A stretch of DNA of 64,000 bases, taken from positions 1 to 64,000 of the forward strand of contig JAGVPB010000040.1 of the NCBI GenBank assembly GCA_020052415.1, in the 5' to 3' direction. The position numbers and the translations under genes are program-made. This document shows, one piece after another, positions 45,201 through 55,215 of this stretch (its first letter is position 1; every line of letters begins with the position of its first letter). Origin of the DNA: Bacteroidales bacterium. Lineage in GTDB: Bacteria; Bacteroidota; Bacteroidia; Bacteroidales; JAADJA01. The notes beneath the pieces were generated by a model. It was not told the origin of the DNA, did not search any database, and was given only the letters and a program-made list of their open reading frames with translations.

Positions 45201-47165
45201 GGTATTCCTTTTAACGGAAAGATAGAAGAAGTGCGTTTATGGAATGTAGCTCTTAATGAAGAACAGATCAGGGAAAACATGAACCTACCCCTTGTCGGAA
45301 CTGAATCCGGCCTGATCAGCACCTGGCAGTTCAATGAAGGAACCGGGACAACGGCGAATGAAATCATATCCGGAAATAACGGCACACTTGTAAATATGAA
45401 TAATGCCGATTGGATAACTTCGACTATTCCTTACGGATATGGATTTGCCGATTCACAAACGGAAACAAACGGGATGGTGGAATTTGCAGGGACAGGACTT
45501 ACCATGGATTTTATATCCCAGAGCGGTGCTGAGATTACGGTTGCCAGGATTGATTTAGCTCCCAACTTGTCACCCACCGGATTGGCAATTGTTTTTGATG
45601 ACCAATACTGGGTTGTAAACCGTTACGGTTCCGGTTCATTCGATGCAGACCTTACTTTTACCCTCGCTGAAGACCTCACACCTGTGGATGAAAATTATCC
45701 TGCCAATATAAGGTTATATGGTCGTCCATCCACTTCCGATACAGACTGGGAATTCGCTGCTAATGCTGCTTCGGTGAATGCAGCCAATAATCAGGTAAGT
45801 TTTGAGGGAATTACCGGTTTCAGCCAGTTCATTATTGGAAAGCTCCATAATAATTTTGAACTATATTTAAATGTCAATCTTGAGGGGCCTTTTAATGGCA
45901 TAGACATGAATGCTGATTTGAATAGTACTTCGGTACTGCCCTTGAATCAGCCTTTTAACAACATGCCCTGGAATTACCCGGGAACAGAATCTGTAATCGC
46001 CATACCGAATGCAGATATTGTCGACTGGATACTTGTTGAAATTAGGGATGCACCCTTCGCCCTTGCTGCTGATACCGCATCCGTTGTTGCCCGAAAAGCG
46101 ACATTTCTTTTAAAAGATGGATCAGTAGTCGCAACAGACGGATCAGCAAATCCCGCATTTGATAATTCAATTAATGAACAATTATTTGTAGTTATTTGGC
46201 ACAGGAACCATCTCGGGGTTATGTCAGCTTTTCCATTGGTAGAATCAGAAGGTATTTATTCCTATGAATTTTCCATTGACGGCGACCAGGCTTACGGAAC
46301 AGGATCACTGAAATATATAGGTGGAGGAGTATTTGGTATGTTTGCAGGTGATGCTAATGCCGACGGGATTGTAAACGAAATAGATAAAGATCCGGTTTGG
46401 GAAACACAGGCCGGAATTGCAGGTTACCTTTCTGCCGATTTGAATATGGATGGACAGTGCGATAACCGGGAAAAAGATGATCTTTGGATTCCGAACCAGG
46501 GGATTGGGTCACAAGTTCCCTTTACGGCATATAGCTGTCCCGGAATTCCTATGGTAAACTACGAAGGTCAAACGTACTATACTATTCAAATCGGGGACCA
46601 GTGCTGGCTAAAGGAGAACCTGAATGTAGGTACGATGATCAGTGGAGCAACAGCCCAATCTAACAATAGTCAGATAGAAAAATATTGCTATGACGATGAT
46701 CCGGCAAACTGCGCAACATATGGCGGACTTTACCAATGGGACGAGATGATGCAATACTCGACTCAGCAGGGTGCCCAGGGCATTTGCCCGGTAGGATGGC
46801 ACCTTCCGATGGATGCAGAGTGGTGTACCTTAACTCAATTTATTGATCCAACTGTAAATTGCAATTTTATTGGCTGGAGTGGAACAGATGGAGGAACCAA
46901 ATTGAAATCCATATCTGGATGGATTTCAAGTGGTAATGGAACTGATACCTTCGGATTTTCGGCGGTGCCAGGAGGCGGCATTGATAGTGGTGGAAACTTT
47001 GGCGGTATTGGATACACTACTTCCTTTTGGACCTCGACACAAAAATCTTATATTAATCCGGAAAGTGCCTGGTTTCGATCATTGGATTATAACCAGAATG
47101 GTATAAATAGGGGTGATCCATGGATTGTAGATGGACGTAGTGTTCGTTGCCTAAAAGATAACTAA
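42258..47165 (+). CDS. Giant mosaic metallophosphoesterase with repeat propeller, LamG, amylase-type module and FISUMP domain
   Basis: 1635 residues. After a signal peptide (MKTKKVFIALAVGFLVLFTS), residues ~30-320 form a calcineurin-like phosphoesterase with D37 (VVLPDTQYY), HMGDIVNDGD, G-N-H-D at 138-141, VVTHCYQ and LSGHKND. Residues ~390-770 hold seven ~55-residue repeats (GNFVVVWMDDNG..DIE.RRFD), arranged as a duplicated three-repeat block plus one. Then come an InlB-like B-repeat (VECTVGGTVNPVSS), a LamG domain (LDFDGTNDYVECG), a linker domain, the ~220-residue module shared with the amylase (VDWILVEIRDAP, GDANADGIVNEIDKD) and a C-terminal FISUMP domain (IGDQCWLKENLNVG ... SVRCLKDN). There is no T9SS type A domain. 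The substrate may be a phosphodiester outside the cell, but this is not known. Confidence 0.9.
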   Translation: MKTKKVFIALAVGFLVLFTSGKEKDPPEKFTIVVLPDTQYYTDHFIRDLDWPPCILNCWHYCDDADCNVYENQTAWIAGHKDEYNIKLALHMGDIVNDGDEEKKVGGVTVWTGQWWSDAVTAHNLLTNAGIPFCVVPGNHDYEDGQAFDHTDLYSRDLDKYDSHFGNIAAWSGKMDGTIANTYYEFDVDEFNLQFLVLNLEQAPRKDVLCWANSVIQDHPYHRVIVVTHCYQTSGAVRCDCTSEAEGPPVGSDGWHLWDELIQRNSNIFMVLSGHKNDSEYRQRLGLTGNPVHEILTDYQYESAQGSGHDCGNGWLRLLEFHPIENIIYVITKTVKEGSTHYFDNGAPEFFRNDYNSDPDHADHKYSFSYDMTSSMVANVHTPLTDHFNDRTVNEVGENDQQDPAIASDQNGNFVVVWMDNNGEDEDIEFRRFDAGGKALSSDALVNSITTGEHNNPAVAMNPDGNFVVVWQYDGNNDDDWGVWYRLFNSAGTPIGPMVEVQPPGSGTAENPQVSMNTLGDFVVVWQDDTDGNNHYEIYGSGYSHEGSLQFGPIVINSDPQDSQKNPDIAMDVNGNFVVVWMDDNGINDRDIEYRRFDAGGNPLSSDALVNGPITSDEHVSPSVAMTPSGEFIVTWQYDSNENNIWGIWARRFSSNGTPIGNMFPLNPTSSHDQQNAKVSVNSGGDFIIVWADEGIEVNGYYEIYGSKYSPTGVLLYGPFSINKEDAGQQIDPDIVLNSNGTFVTVWEDDMDKNGHTEILARGLQMYNLTVECTVGGTVNPVSSVGISGSYINVVATPFSNMNFSHWTGAVEDPNNINTKVFMDRDHTVKAWFDGPGIDGFPGTALDFDGTNDYVECGTSGSIGIGNELTIEAWIKVPASFPATSRVGNIIGNYDHSPNFNFEGHTDGRLRFYWNGGQPNIYADNFDMRDDTWHHVAVTRNFTSNQIILYVDGVVHGTTTAGSNTNCQWPLRIGKDFRADPGIPFNGKIEEVRLWNVALNEEQIRENMNLPLVGTESGLISTWQFNEGTGTTANEIISGNNGTLVNMNNADWITSTIPYGYGFADSQTETNGMVEFAGTGLTMDFISQSGAEITVARIDLAPNLSPTGLAIVFDDQYWVVNRYGSGSFDADLTFTLAEDLTPVDENYPANIRLYGRPSTSDTDWEFAANAASVNAANNQVSFEGITGFSQFIIGKLHNNFELYLNVNLEGPFNGIDMNADLNSTSVLPLNQPFNNMPWNYPGTESVIAIPNADIVDWILVEIRDAPFALAADTASVVARKATFLLKDGSVVATDGSANPAFDNSINEQLFVVIWHRNHLGVMSAFPLVESEGIYSYEFSIDGDQAYGTGSLKYIGGGVFGMFAGDANADGIVNEIDKDPVWETQAGIAGYLSADLNMDGQCDNREKDDLWIPNQGIGSQVPFTAYSCPGIPMVNYEGQTYYTIQIGDQCWLKENLNVGTMISGATAQSNNSQIEKYCYDDDPANCATYGGLYQWDEMMQYSTQQGAQGICPVGWHLPMDAEWCTLTQFIDPTVNCNFIGWSGTDGGTKLKSISGWISSGNGTDTFGFSAVPGGGIDSGGNFGGIGYTTSFWTSTQKSYINPESAWFRSLDYNQNGINRGDPWIVDGRSVRCLKDN

Positions 47166-47601
47166 TTCGATCAACGAAATAGAAAAGAGGCAAAGCTACG
47201 GGCAGGCAAAAAGGAACTAATACTGCAAAACACCTTCGCAAAAAATATCCAAATGATCCCCCGCCGGTATGGCTTCCGGCAGGGGAAAGGTGTTTTTAAG
47301 TACAAAGTTAGCATGCTCAGCCTACTAAGGTCATCCTGAGCCTGTCGAAGGAGACCGGTTTTTGAAAAATTAACTATTCTAAAATGCCCAATGCCCCTCC
47401 TCGTTCGGATTTGTGAACAGGCATATGTGTGGAATAATCCGGACACTGATTCATTAAGGATTTGAAATCCAATTAAAATGATTGAAGGGATTATAAATCC
47501 ATTTTTATTTGCTTTCGGTTTAGCCGGTGCACAGGCTTTCCCGCAAATCCGAAAGAGCAGGATTTCAACCTTGAACTTTGAACCTGAAACTTTGAACAAA
47601 T
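47166..47601. other. Intergenic region with nested palindrome and repeat fragments
   Basis: No gene is supported. At 47227-47296 outer arms AAAACACCTT/AAGGTGTTTT enclose inner arms CCCCGCCGG/CCGGCAGGGG, a nested hairpin that could stop transcripts from the + strand. At ~47328 GTCATCCTGAGCCTGTCGAAGGA (quoted in part: CTGAGCCTGTCGAAGG) is a dispersed repeat related to elements inside HK1 and HK5. A TTGAACTTTGAACC tract lies at ~47570-47600, next to the GH127 stop codon. Confidence 0.6.
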
Positions 47602-50007
47602 TTATTTCACCACCCACTCATGCACTCCACCCGAAAACTCTTTCTGTAACTGAACTTCAAGCCTCAAAGCTGAAGTTCTTACCGATTCAAATTTCACCTT
47701 GTCGTAAGTGTCTTTAGTAGTCGTATAATCCAAAAGCTCTTTAACCGGCTTCCAATCCGATCCTTGTTTGTAAAGCACTCTCCATCCTGCCGGAATCCTG
47801 CAACCTCCGTCCGGCCCGTCATCAAACCAGTAAACCGAACATTCCGAAACGGTTTCCGGTTTCTGAAAATCGTATTGAATCCAGACCGTTGTGTCTTTTT
47901 GTGGCCACCAGTGGATGTATCCTCCCGAATGGTCATTGGAATTCTTCGGATCGTACTGATCGGAAATAAGATTCAAATCCTCTTTGGCGCCGGAAGATGA
48001 TTTTCTGCTCAGATAAGCAATCGTCGGGGCAGGGAAAGGGATCGCCGCTTCTTTTACAAAAGGTATCCACATGATCATCTCTCCCGGTCCTCGGTTTGCC
48101 CAGAGATGGTAGGGTATGGCAATAATTTCACGGCTTTTATCGGCAATTGTCAGGCTACCGTCAATATTTCGCAGGATGTCGGTTGCCGTAAATCCAATGA
48201 CCGGCAATCCCCGGCTGATATCAGTTACCGGCCCGGTTTTAAATTCCTGTGTTTGATCAGCAATAAAATGAAGAACGGACTTTTCTTCCTGGTCCTTATC
48301 CTCCGCACAATAAACTGCAGGCCCGCGCTGAAGAATAAATTTATTGCGGTCTTCTGCAACCTTTTCATTCGCAATCACCTTTCGTACGGGTATAGGAAGC
48401 GAAACCTCAATGCTGTCACCCCTCTCCCACTTCCTGTTGAGAACTGCAAATCCTTTTTGAGTATCAAAATTAATTTCTTCTCCGTTTATCCGGATCCTTG
48501 CAAGTGCAACCGAAGTGTCAACAAATCTGTAAAGATCACCTGGAACAGCTTCATTTCTTGCCCAGCCCGGAATACGAACGAAAATTTTCCTCAAACCTGC
48601 ATTCTCTGGTGTTACATGAATACTGATTTCCCCGCTGACAGGATAATTGCTTTTTTGGGTAATTGTGATCTTGCCTGCCGGGGTTTCAAAGGAAGCTTCG
48701 CTTTCCACAAAGAGGTTTACATAAATATCATTATCCCTGTGGGCATAAACATATCCCGGAAAGGATGGTAAAAACCGGCTGATATTCGAGGGACAGCACG
48801 CGCAACCGAACCATTTTTGCCTTTCATGCTGACCATTCGACTCCAGCGGGTTGTCATAAAAGAAAAGATCACCCGATAATGAAACACCTGAAAGCAAAGC
48901 GTTGAAAAGCACCCGTTCCATGATGTCAATATATTTTGAATCCCCATGAAGCAAGAACAACCTTTGATTCAATAAAACCTCAGCAATAGATGCGCAGGTT
49001 TCACAATAAGCCGACATATTCGGGAGGTCATATTCGGAACCAAAGCCCTCGTTTCCACCTGTCTGCCCAATCCCGCCGGTGATGTACATTTTCTTAGTCA
49101 CCACATTTTCCCAGATATGGTCTATCGCCTTAAGATAAGCTGTATCGCCCGTCAAAGCTGCTACATCAGCCATTCCTGAAAACATATACATAGCCCGGAC
49201 AGCATGTCCGACAGGATCAGCCTGGTCGGTTACTTTCAAATGAGCCTGGTTGTATTCCCAGCCGCCGGGGCCACGCACATCGAGAAAGAATTTAGCCAGG
49301 TCAAGATACTTCTGTTCACCTGTGACCCGGTAAAGCTTCACCAGCCCGATCTCTATTTCCTGGTGTCCCGGATATTTCCCGATCTTTCCCCAGCCGAATT
49401 CCTTATCAATCAAATTTGCATTTTTGATTGCGACATCCAGTAAGGTTCGCTTTCCGGTCGCCTGGAAATGAGCCACTGCCGCTTCGTACAGGTGACCTGC
49501 ATTATACAGCTCGTGGCTGTGCTCGCTTTCGTTTTCCCAGCGTTTTTTCCCGGCCATCGGAAGGGCGCTATCGCCCATGATAGTGCGATTCGTGTATAAA
49601 TATCCATCATCCTCCTGCGCTAGCGAGATTTTGTAAATCAGCGAATCGAGATAGGCCTCCAGTTCAGGATCGGGTTTGATCATCAGGGAGTACGAAGCGC
49701 CTTCGATGATCTTAAACACATCCGAATCATCAAAAGCATATTTCGAGCAGAAGCTTCCTTTCTTCAAGCCTCCTGCGATTTCGAAATTTTTAATCCTGCC
49801 GGTTTCCTCGCTTTGCTGAAAAGCAATGGGAATAGTAACTTCGGTGTTTTTCAGGATACGCGGCAGCCAGAAATTGTCGTGGAGATGGACTTTAGTGAAA
49901 GGAATTGGTGTTATAGGATAATCAACAATTTGCTTTTTGTTGTATTCACACGAAGTCAATACCAATAGGATACTAACAGGAATTAATAATTTTTTTAAAT
50001 TTACCAT
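47602..50007 (-). CDS. GH127-family glycoside hydrolase lipoprotein (beta-L-arabinofuranosidase type)
   Basis: 801 residues. A lipoprotein signal with lipobox LTSC places the mature N-terminus at C20, so the enzyme is membrane-anchored, probably outside the cytoplasm. The (alpha/alpha)6 barrel has the GH127/DUF1680 hallmarks: the ETC motif in YCETCASI and the Cys pair in FGCACCPSN, which together match the Glu and Cys residues that bind zinc and perform catalysis in characterised beta-L-arabinofuranosidases. A beta-sandwich follows, and the last ~120 residues (QYDFQKPETVSECSVYWFDD) look like an F5/8-type discoidin domain. The likely substrate is arabinose-containing plant or algal glycans. 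No other arabinan genes or SusCD pair adjoin it. Substrate specificity within the family varies. Confidence 0.9.
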   Translation of the reverse strand: MVNLKKLLIPVSILLVLTSCEYNKKQIVDYPITPIPFTKVHLHDNFWLPRILKNTEVTIPIAFQQSEETGRIKNFEIAGGLKKGSFCSKYAFDDSDVFKIIEGASYSLMIKPDPELEAYLDSLIYKISLAQEDDGYLYTNRTIMGDSALPMAGKKRWENESEHSHELYNAGHLYEAAVAHFQATGKRTLLDVAIKNANLIDKEFGWGKIGKYPGHQEIEIGLVKLYRVTGEQKYLDLAKFFLDVRGPGGWEYNQAHLKVTDQADPVGHAVRAMYMFSGMADVAALTGDTAYLKAIDHIWENVVTKKMYITGGIGQTGGNEGFGSEYDLPNMSAYCETCASIAEVLLNQRLFLLHGDSKYIDIMERVLFNALLSGVSLSGDLFFYDNPLESNGQHERQKWFGCACCPSNISRFLPSFPGYVYAHRDNDIYVNLFVESEASFETPAGKITITQKSNYPVSGEISIHVTPENAGLRKIFVRIPGWARNEAVPGDLYRFVDTSVALARIRINGEEINFDTQKGFAVLNRKWERGDSIEVSLPIPVRKVIANEKVAEDRNKFILQRGPAVYCAEDKDQEEKSVLHFIADQTQEFKTGPVTDISRGLPVIGFTATDILRNIDGSLTIADKSREIIAIPYHLWANRGPGEMIMWIPFVKEAAIPFPAPTIAYLSRKSSSGAKEDLNLISDQYDPKNSNDHSGGYIHWWPQKDTTVWIQYDFQKPETVSECSVYWFDDGPDGGCRIPAGWRVLYKQGSDWKPVKELLDYTTTKDTYDKVKFESVRTSALRLEVQLQKEFSGGVHEWVVK

Positions 50008-50098
50008 CTTTATAGAAAATTAAAATTGATTTTGTGAAATTAACGATTTCGCAGAAATCAAAGCAGATATAAAATTTATTTTTACACTAAATATTTTC

Positions 50099-50977
50099 AT
50101 GGATATTTTTAATTATTTTGATAGTGACTTTAAGTTTGATGACGTTTCATTCGATCTTGAAAATAATATTCCTGTCGATGATTTTGAAGGATATACAAGG
50201 AATGAAATTGACAGAGTCCTCTATAATATTTTTGAAGAAATAAGCCCTGTAAGGATTCGAAAAGAAATACCGGATCAAATTCTTGACCGGATACCATTTT
50301 TAAAATTGTGCGAGTATCTGTTTCATTTCGTTGAAAAATCAGGAGAAGTAAAATTAACCAGATGGGGTAATCTGCCGGTGAAGCTTGTAAAGCTTCTTTA
50401 TGAGCAAAAATTCATTGCTGAACCGTTTGTTGAACAAGGCTTGCGAAAGCTATATAAAGAAGATGATTCAATGGCGATATTACTCTGTCACAAAATCTTG
50501 GACTTTTCAGGGATTCTTAAAAAGCGCAAAAATATACTGAGTGTAAACAGGAATAAAACAAAGTCAATATCAAATCGCTCTGATTTTCTTAGGATCATCA
50601 TACAAGCCTTTGCACTGCGGTTCAACTGGGCAAGTCTTGATGGATATGGCGATAGCCGGACTGGTCAGTTTGGTTTTGGTTACACGCTGCTTTTATTGAA
50701 TAAATACGGGAATATCTTCCGAAGCTCTCAGTTTTATTCTGATAAGTACCGGTACGCGTTTCCTCTGCTATTACATGATTTTGCATATCATCAGATTTAT
50801 GAATCAAGAAACATTGAGCATGATTTTACCAGATGTTATACCATACGGTCTTTTGACAGATTTTTTGAATTGTTTAATCTGGTAGAAGAGACTTTCACCG
50901 GCGATTACTTTCTTAAGCAAACCATCAATATCAGATACTCAGCGATATTTCATGATGTGCTGGAGTTCGACATTTAA
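50099..50977 (+). CDS. Hypothetical protein with winged-helix-like segment
   Basis: A 292-residue soluble protein I do not recognise. The N-terminal ~60 residues are acidic and rich in Asp and Phe (IFNYFDSDFKFDDVSFDLEN). Around residue 85 KLTRWGNLPVKLVKLLYEQK looks like a winged-helix or SEC-C-associated motif of the type K-L-T-x-x-G-N-L-P-x-K. After it comes a basic stretch (KILDFSGILKKRKNILSVNR), then an all-helical C-terminal half rich in aromatic residues (FALRFNWASLDGYGDSR, FGFGYTLLLLNKYGN). It has no signal peptide, membrane helix or catalytic motif. It is divergent from the GH127 gene and stands alone. Similar proteins of unknown function occur near mobile or plasmid-derived genes, but this is only a weak impression. 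Confidence 0.75.
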   Translation: MDIFNYFDSDFKFDDVSFDLENNIPVDDFEGYTRNEIDRVLYNIFEEISPVRIRKEIPDQILDRIPFLKLCEYLFHFVEKSGEVKLTRWGNLPVKLVKLLYEQKFIAEPFVEQGLRKLYKEDDSMAILLCHKILDFSGILKKRKNILSVNRNKTKSISNRSDFLRIIIQAFALRFNWASLDGYGDSRTGQFGFGYTLLLLNKYGNIFRSSQFYSDKYRYAFPLLLHDFAYHQIYESRNIEHDFTRCYTIRSFDRFFELFNLVEETFTGDYFLKQTINIRYSAIFHDVLEFDI

Positions 50978-51015
50978 ATACAGGTTAGTTAAAAACCAGA
51001 TTTAGCATATATATT

Positions 51016-51366
51016 TCATTCTTTAATCTTTAGAAAATCTCCATCAATTATTAACAGCTTAACTCCATTTTTGGAAGTTGAACGATGTGAGCTTAATTCA
51101 TCGGAAACAATATATGTCATTCCTTTAATCATTTCAAATTGCTCATTATTCTGAAGTTCGCTGATGAATTCACCTTCCAGGCAATGTACAATATGTCCTT
51201 TTCTGCACCAATGATCAGCAACATAGCCTTTGGTGTACTCAACAATTCTAATCCTAAGTCCATTAAACCGGATTGTCTGCCAGTAAGCTGTACCTGTCTC
51301 ACCTTTAAATTCTTCCTTAGGTACAATGCTCCAATCAATTGTCTGAAATGGTATTTTATAATTCAT
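51016..51366 (-). CDS. DHCW-motif cupin fold protein
   Basis: 116 residues, a complete small cupin. The family's defining segment appears as VADHWCRKGHIVHCLEGEF, with the N-terminal IPFQTIDWSIVPKEEFKGE, GTAYWQTIRFNGLRIRIVEY and the C-terminal MTYIVSDELSSHRS and KLLIIDGDFL. Cupins of this type keep His residues on the barrel that could bind a metal, but no enzyme activity is established. It is a cytoplasmic single gene, convergent with the hypothetical gene at 50099. Confidence 0.88.
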   Translation of the reverse strand: MNYKIPFQTIDWSIVPKEEFKGETGTAYWQTIRFNGLRIRIVEYTKGYVADHWCRKGHIVHCLEGEFISELQNNEQFEMIKGMTYIVSDELSSHRSTSKNGVKLLIIDGDFLKIKE

Positions 51367-51447
51367 TGTATTTTGTTGCTTTCATATTTATCAAAATTAG
51401 CTACTTCTCAGGATTTTTAACTACTAATATTTCATAGTGATGAACGA

Positions 51448-51455
51448 CAAAAATA
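51448..51455 (-). promoter_or_regulatory. -7 box for the cupin gene
   Basis: TATTTTTG on the minus strand (TAnnTTTG), about 80 bp upstream of the cupin start. The long leader makes this tentative. Confidence 0.35.
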
Positions 51456-51580
51456 TAAATACATTAACACTTAATTAACAATAAGGAATGAACAGAACCA
51501 TAAGGGTTGCGTTTCAAATGAATCAGTCAGTGGAAAGTTACTGTCAGGACAGATAATCTTAAAAAAACAATTAATCAACC

Positions 51581-52672
51581 ATGCTTATGAACGGAAAATT
51601 ACTATTACTCACTGGAATTTTAGTTTGTGGTGTCAGTATATACAGTACAGCTCAGATAACATTACTTGATTCTTTCAATCCCTCAGATGCCGGTTCCCTT
51701 TGTGGAATAGGCTATCACGGTGATTCAGCTCATATCTGGATTTATGGCTGCAATGATGATGTAATTCAGTGTTATAGCCCTGCAGAAAACTTTATTAAGG
51801 AGTTATCTGCTCCCGGCGGAGCAGCCAATGATGTTGATCTTGAAATTGCTCCTGAAGAAATACTCTTCGACGAAAGCATTATTCCGCAAGGACAATTGCT
51901 CTTTATTAACGGTGAAGATGGGGCAGCTGAAATTTATGCGATTGATAATTCCACAGGAAATGTTATTGATACGCTTCCTGCCCAGTTCGGAACCGGCCAT
52001 ATAGTCGGTGGCGCCTATCATCCGGAGCGAAACACGTTTTTCCTGGTTCAGGACAATGTTCCGGGTGTAGCTATGGAAAACCTGATTGCCGAAATTGATC
52101 CAACCACCGGCGATACGTTGAATGTCTTCCAGATAACCGAATACTTTAGTGTTTCTTATGGCGACCTGGAGGTAGGTTCCAATGGGAATTTGTTTGTGGT
52201 CAGCAGTGTCGAAACCAGCATTGCAGAGTTTTCTCCCGACGGAAACTTTATTCAAAGCCATGAACTGCCACCGGGTGTTGCTACATTAAGCGGAATTGCA
52301 CTGGATTGTTCAGCGGGAGAAGCATGGGTTTCGAGTACAGGGGGATCTGTTTTCCGGTTAGGACAATTTCCTTGCAGTAGCGCAACCGGCATCATGGAAA
52401 ACACGATGCAAAGTTTTACGATAGGCGATATCATTCCAAATCCTGTTCATTCGGTATTCAGTTTTTCAGTGGAAACGAAAGAATCCGTCCAATTGAAACT
52501 CACACTTTTTGATATGATGGGAAAAGAAGTAAAGCTTATTCATGATGGAATTACAGAAACCGGGAAAATGGAATTTTCAGTTTTCGGATCCCCGATGCAA
52601 AATGGTGTTTACATATTAATGGCTGAAAGTAACACCTGCAGCGTTACAAAGCGGATAATCTGTATTAAATAG
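51581..52672 (+). CDS. Secreted T9SS protein with propeller-like domain
   Basis: 363 residues. A signal peptide (MLMNGKLLLLTGILVCGVSI) is followed by ~250 residues of repeated beta strands that resemble a six-bladed propeller (HIWIYGCNDDVIQCYSPAE, AEIYAIDNSTGNVIDTLP, VSYGDLEVGSNGNLFVVSS, ALDCSAGEAWVSSTGGSVFR). The last ~85 residues are a T9SS type A sorting domain (IGDIIPNPVHSVFSFSVE ... MQNGVYILMAES). It is probably a surface or released protein. No active-site motif is evident; a lactonase-like or NHL-like fold is possible. A second ATG two codons in is an alternative start. Confidence 0.88.
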   Translation: MLMNGKLLLLTGILVCGVSIYSTAQITLLDSFNPSDAGSLCGIGYHGDSAHIWIYGCNDDVIQCYSPAENFIKELSAPGGAANDVDLEIAPEEILFDESIIPQGQLLFINGEDGAAEIYAIDNSTGNVIDTLPAQFGTGHIVGGAYHPERNTFFLVQDNVPGVAMENLIAEIDPTTGDTLNVFQITEYFSVSYGDLEVGSNGNLFVVSSVETSIAEFSPDGNFIQSHELPPGVATLSGIALDCSAGEAWVSSTGGSVFRLGQFPCSSATGIMENTMQSFTIGDIIPNPVHSVFSFSVETKESVQLKLTLFDMMGKEVKLIHDGITETGKMEFSVFGSPMQNGVYILMAESNTCSVTKRIICIK

Positions 52673-53369
52673 TAAATTCTTCAGAGAGAAATTTGCCTGC
52701 ATCTACTATAGTTAACCAAAGTCTTTTCTTTAGTATGATTGATTAACGGGTGATAATAATTTATGTCATCGGCATAGCTTCGGCTTTCCAGTGGCTGGTG
52801 GGTTTCAATCCACGAATGATTCTGCGGAGCACCCCCTTGTGCCGAAGAATCCATTAGCCCGTAGGGCTTCAATATCAATAGAATAAATAAATAAATGATT
52901 TATATTGTCCGTAGGACATCAACAAATACGGGAAACAGATGGCATCAACGTTTATTCCCTACGGGAAATCATTCTCAGGAAAATATAATCTGCTATGGAT
53001 ATATATGCCCTCCGGGCAAGGGAATCATATAAAGCCTCATGTATTGCAGTCCGCCTTTACTTATGCTTGATCAAAATGGAATTTGTTAAGTTCCTGACGA
53101 CAACTTTGCTTACCCGACCTGCTCTGCTAAAGCAGATGGTCGCAGTCGAATTTAATTCCACGAGTGATCCTGCGGAACGATTACAGGAGGATTAGTCCAA
53201 GACTAATTATTTTGTATAACGTAGTCAGAAATTATTCCGAACCATGTGTAAGTTTATGGAAATTAAATGATGACCTATTAGCTTAAATAAATTTATTCAT
53301 ACATTTGTTGACGCGAATTACTAAATATTTTGGTTCTTCATTTTCAAGTATATAAGAAATTTTAAACAA
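52673..53369. other. Gene-free accessory region with repeats
   Basis: About 700 bp without a supported gene apart from the repeat element annotated separately. Other repeat-like pieces are CCACGAATGATTCTGCGGAGC at ~52810 (partly echoed as CCACGAGTGATCCTGCGGAAC near 53158) and the small stem ATTAGTC-caa-GACTAAT at ~53193. The last 100 bp lead into the small lipoprotein gene. Confidence 0.5.
52857..53047. repeat. REP-like palindrome cluster B
   Basis: Contains GCCCGTAGGGC (52857), GTCCGTAGGAC (52907), TCCCTACGGGA (52956) and GCCCTCCGGGC (53007) in the same order as cluster A. The transposase start is reduced to an ATGGCATCAACGTTT remnant between the second and third palindromes. Its right two thirds recur in inverted orientation at 56714-56845. 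Confidence 0.75.
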
Positions 53370-53537
53370 ATGAAAAGAATTATTTTATTAACATTGGTAT
53401 TGGCATATCTGGCTGTTTCCTGCAGCGTAATTAAGGACAATAATATTTATGTAGATCATAGCAAGGAAAAGGACAAATATAAAATATCCAAAAAAAACTA
53501 TAACCCCGGAAAAAATTGTAAGAATAGCTGGAGGTAA
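53370..53537 (+). CDS. Small lipoprotein
   Basis: A 55-residue reading frame with a lipoprotein signal (MKRIILLTLVLAYLAVSC; lipobox LAVSC) and a short, Lys- and Asn-rich mature part (DNNIYVDHSKEKDKYKIS, then KKNYNPGKNCKNSWR) containing one further Cys. A TTTG ... TATTTTG pair lies 50-70 bp upstream and could serve as promoter. Tiny lipoproteins like this are common in Bacteroidota and generally lack an assigned function. It could equally be a relic of a longer gene, but the signal sequence is convincing. Confidence 0.6.
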   Translation: MKRIILLTLVLAYLAVSCSVIKDNNIYVDHSKEKDKYKISKKNYNPGKNCKNSWR

Positions 53538-53793
53538 ATCTTTTTGGTAAGAACACCAATAAGGGGTAGGGAGAATATGATCGAATCTTAAAAGCAGCCT
53601 GCACATTTACCGTACCGGACCCTATCCATCCGGGTCTTCCTGTCCTGCTTCAGTAGCCGGAACGAGTTGTAGTTTGGTTTTTTTACTTTTATCTCACAAT
53701 ACAAGTATGCAGGCAAAGGTATATAAATAAACTATTTTGCTTACCATCCCACCTTTCGGTTTCTTCTAACAAAGACAATTCTAAATATTTTTG

Positions 53794-55163
<1,370 letters not shown>

Positions 55164-55215
55164 TTAGTCACCGGTTGAATCTTACGTAACGAATGGCAGG
55201 GAAAATAGTAAAAGA

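Noticed and set aside
42258-47165. T9SS sorting domain in the giant phosphoesterase
   Set aside because: The C-terminus is a FISUMP domain; no FPNP-type start or PG.Y...V end was found.
48106-48771. 221-codon open frame on the + strand
   Set aside because: Antisense shadow of the GH127 gene; no motif or start signal supports it.
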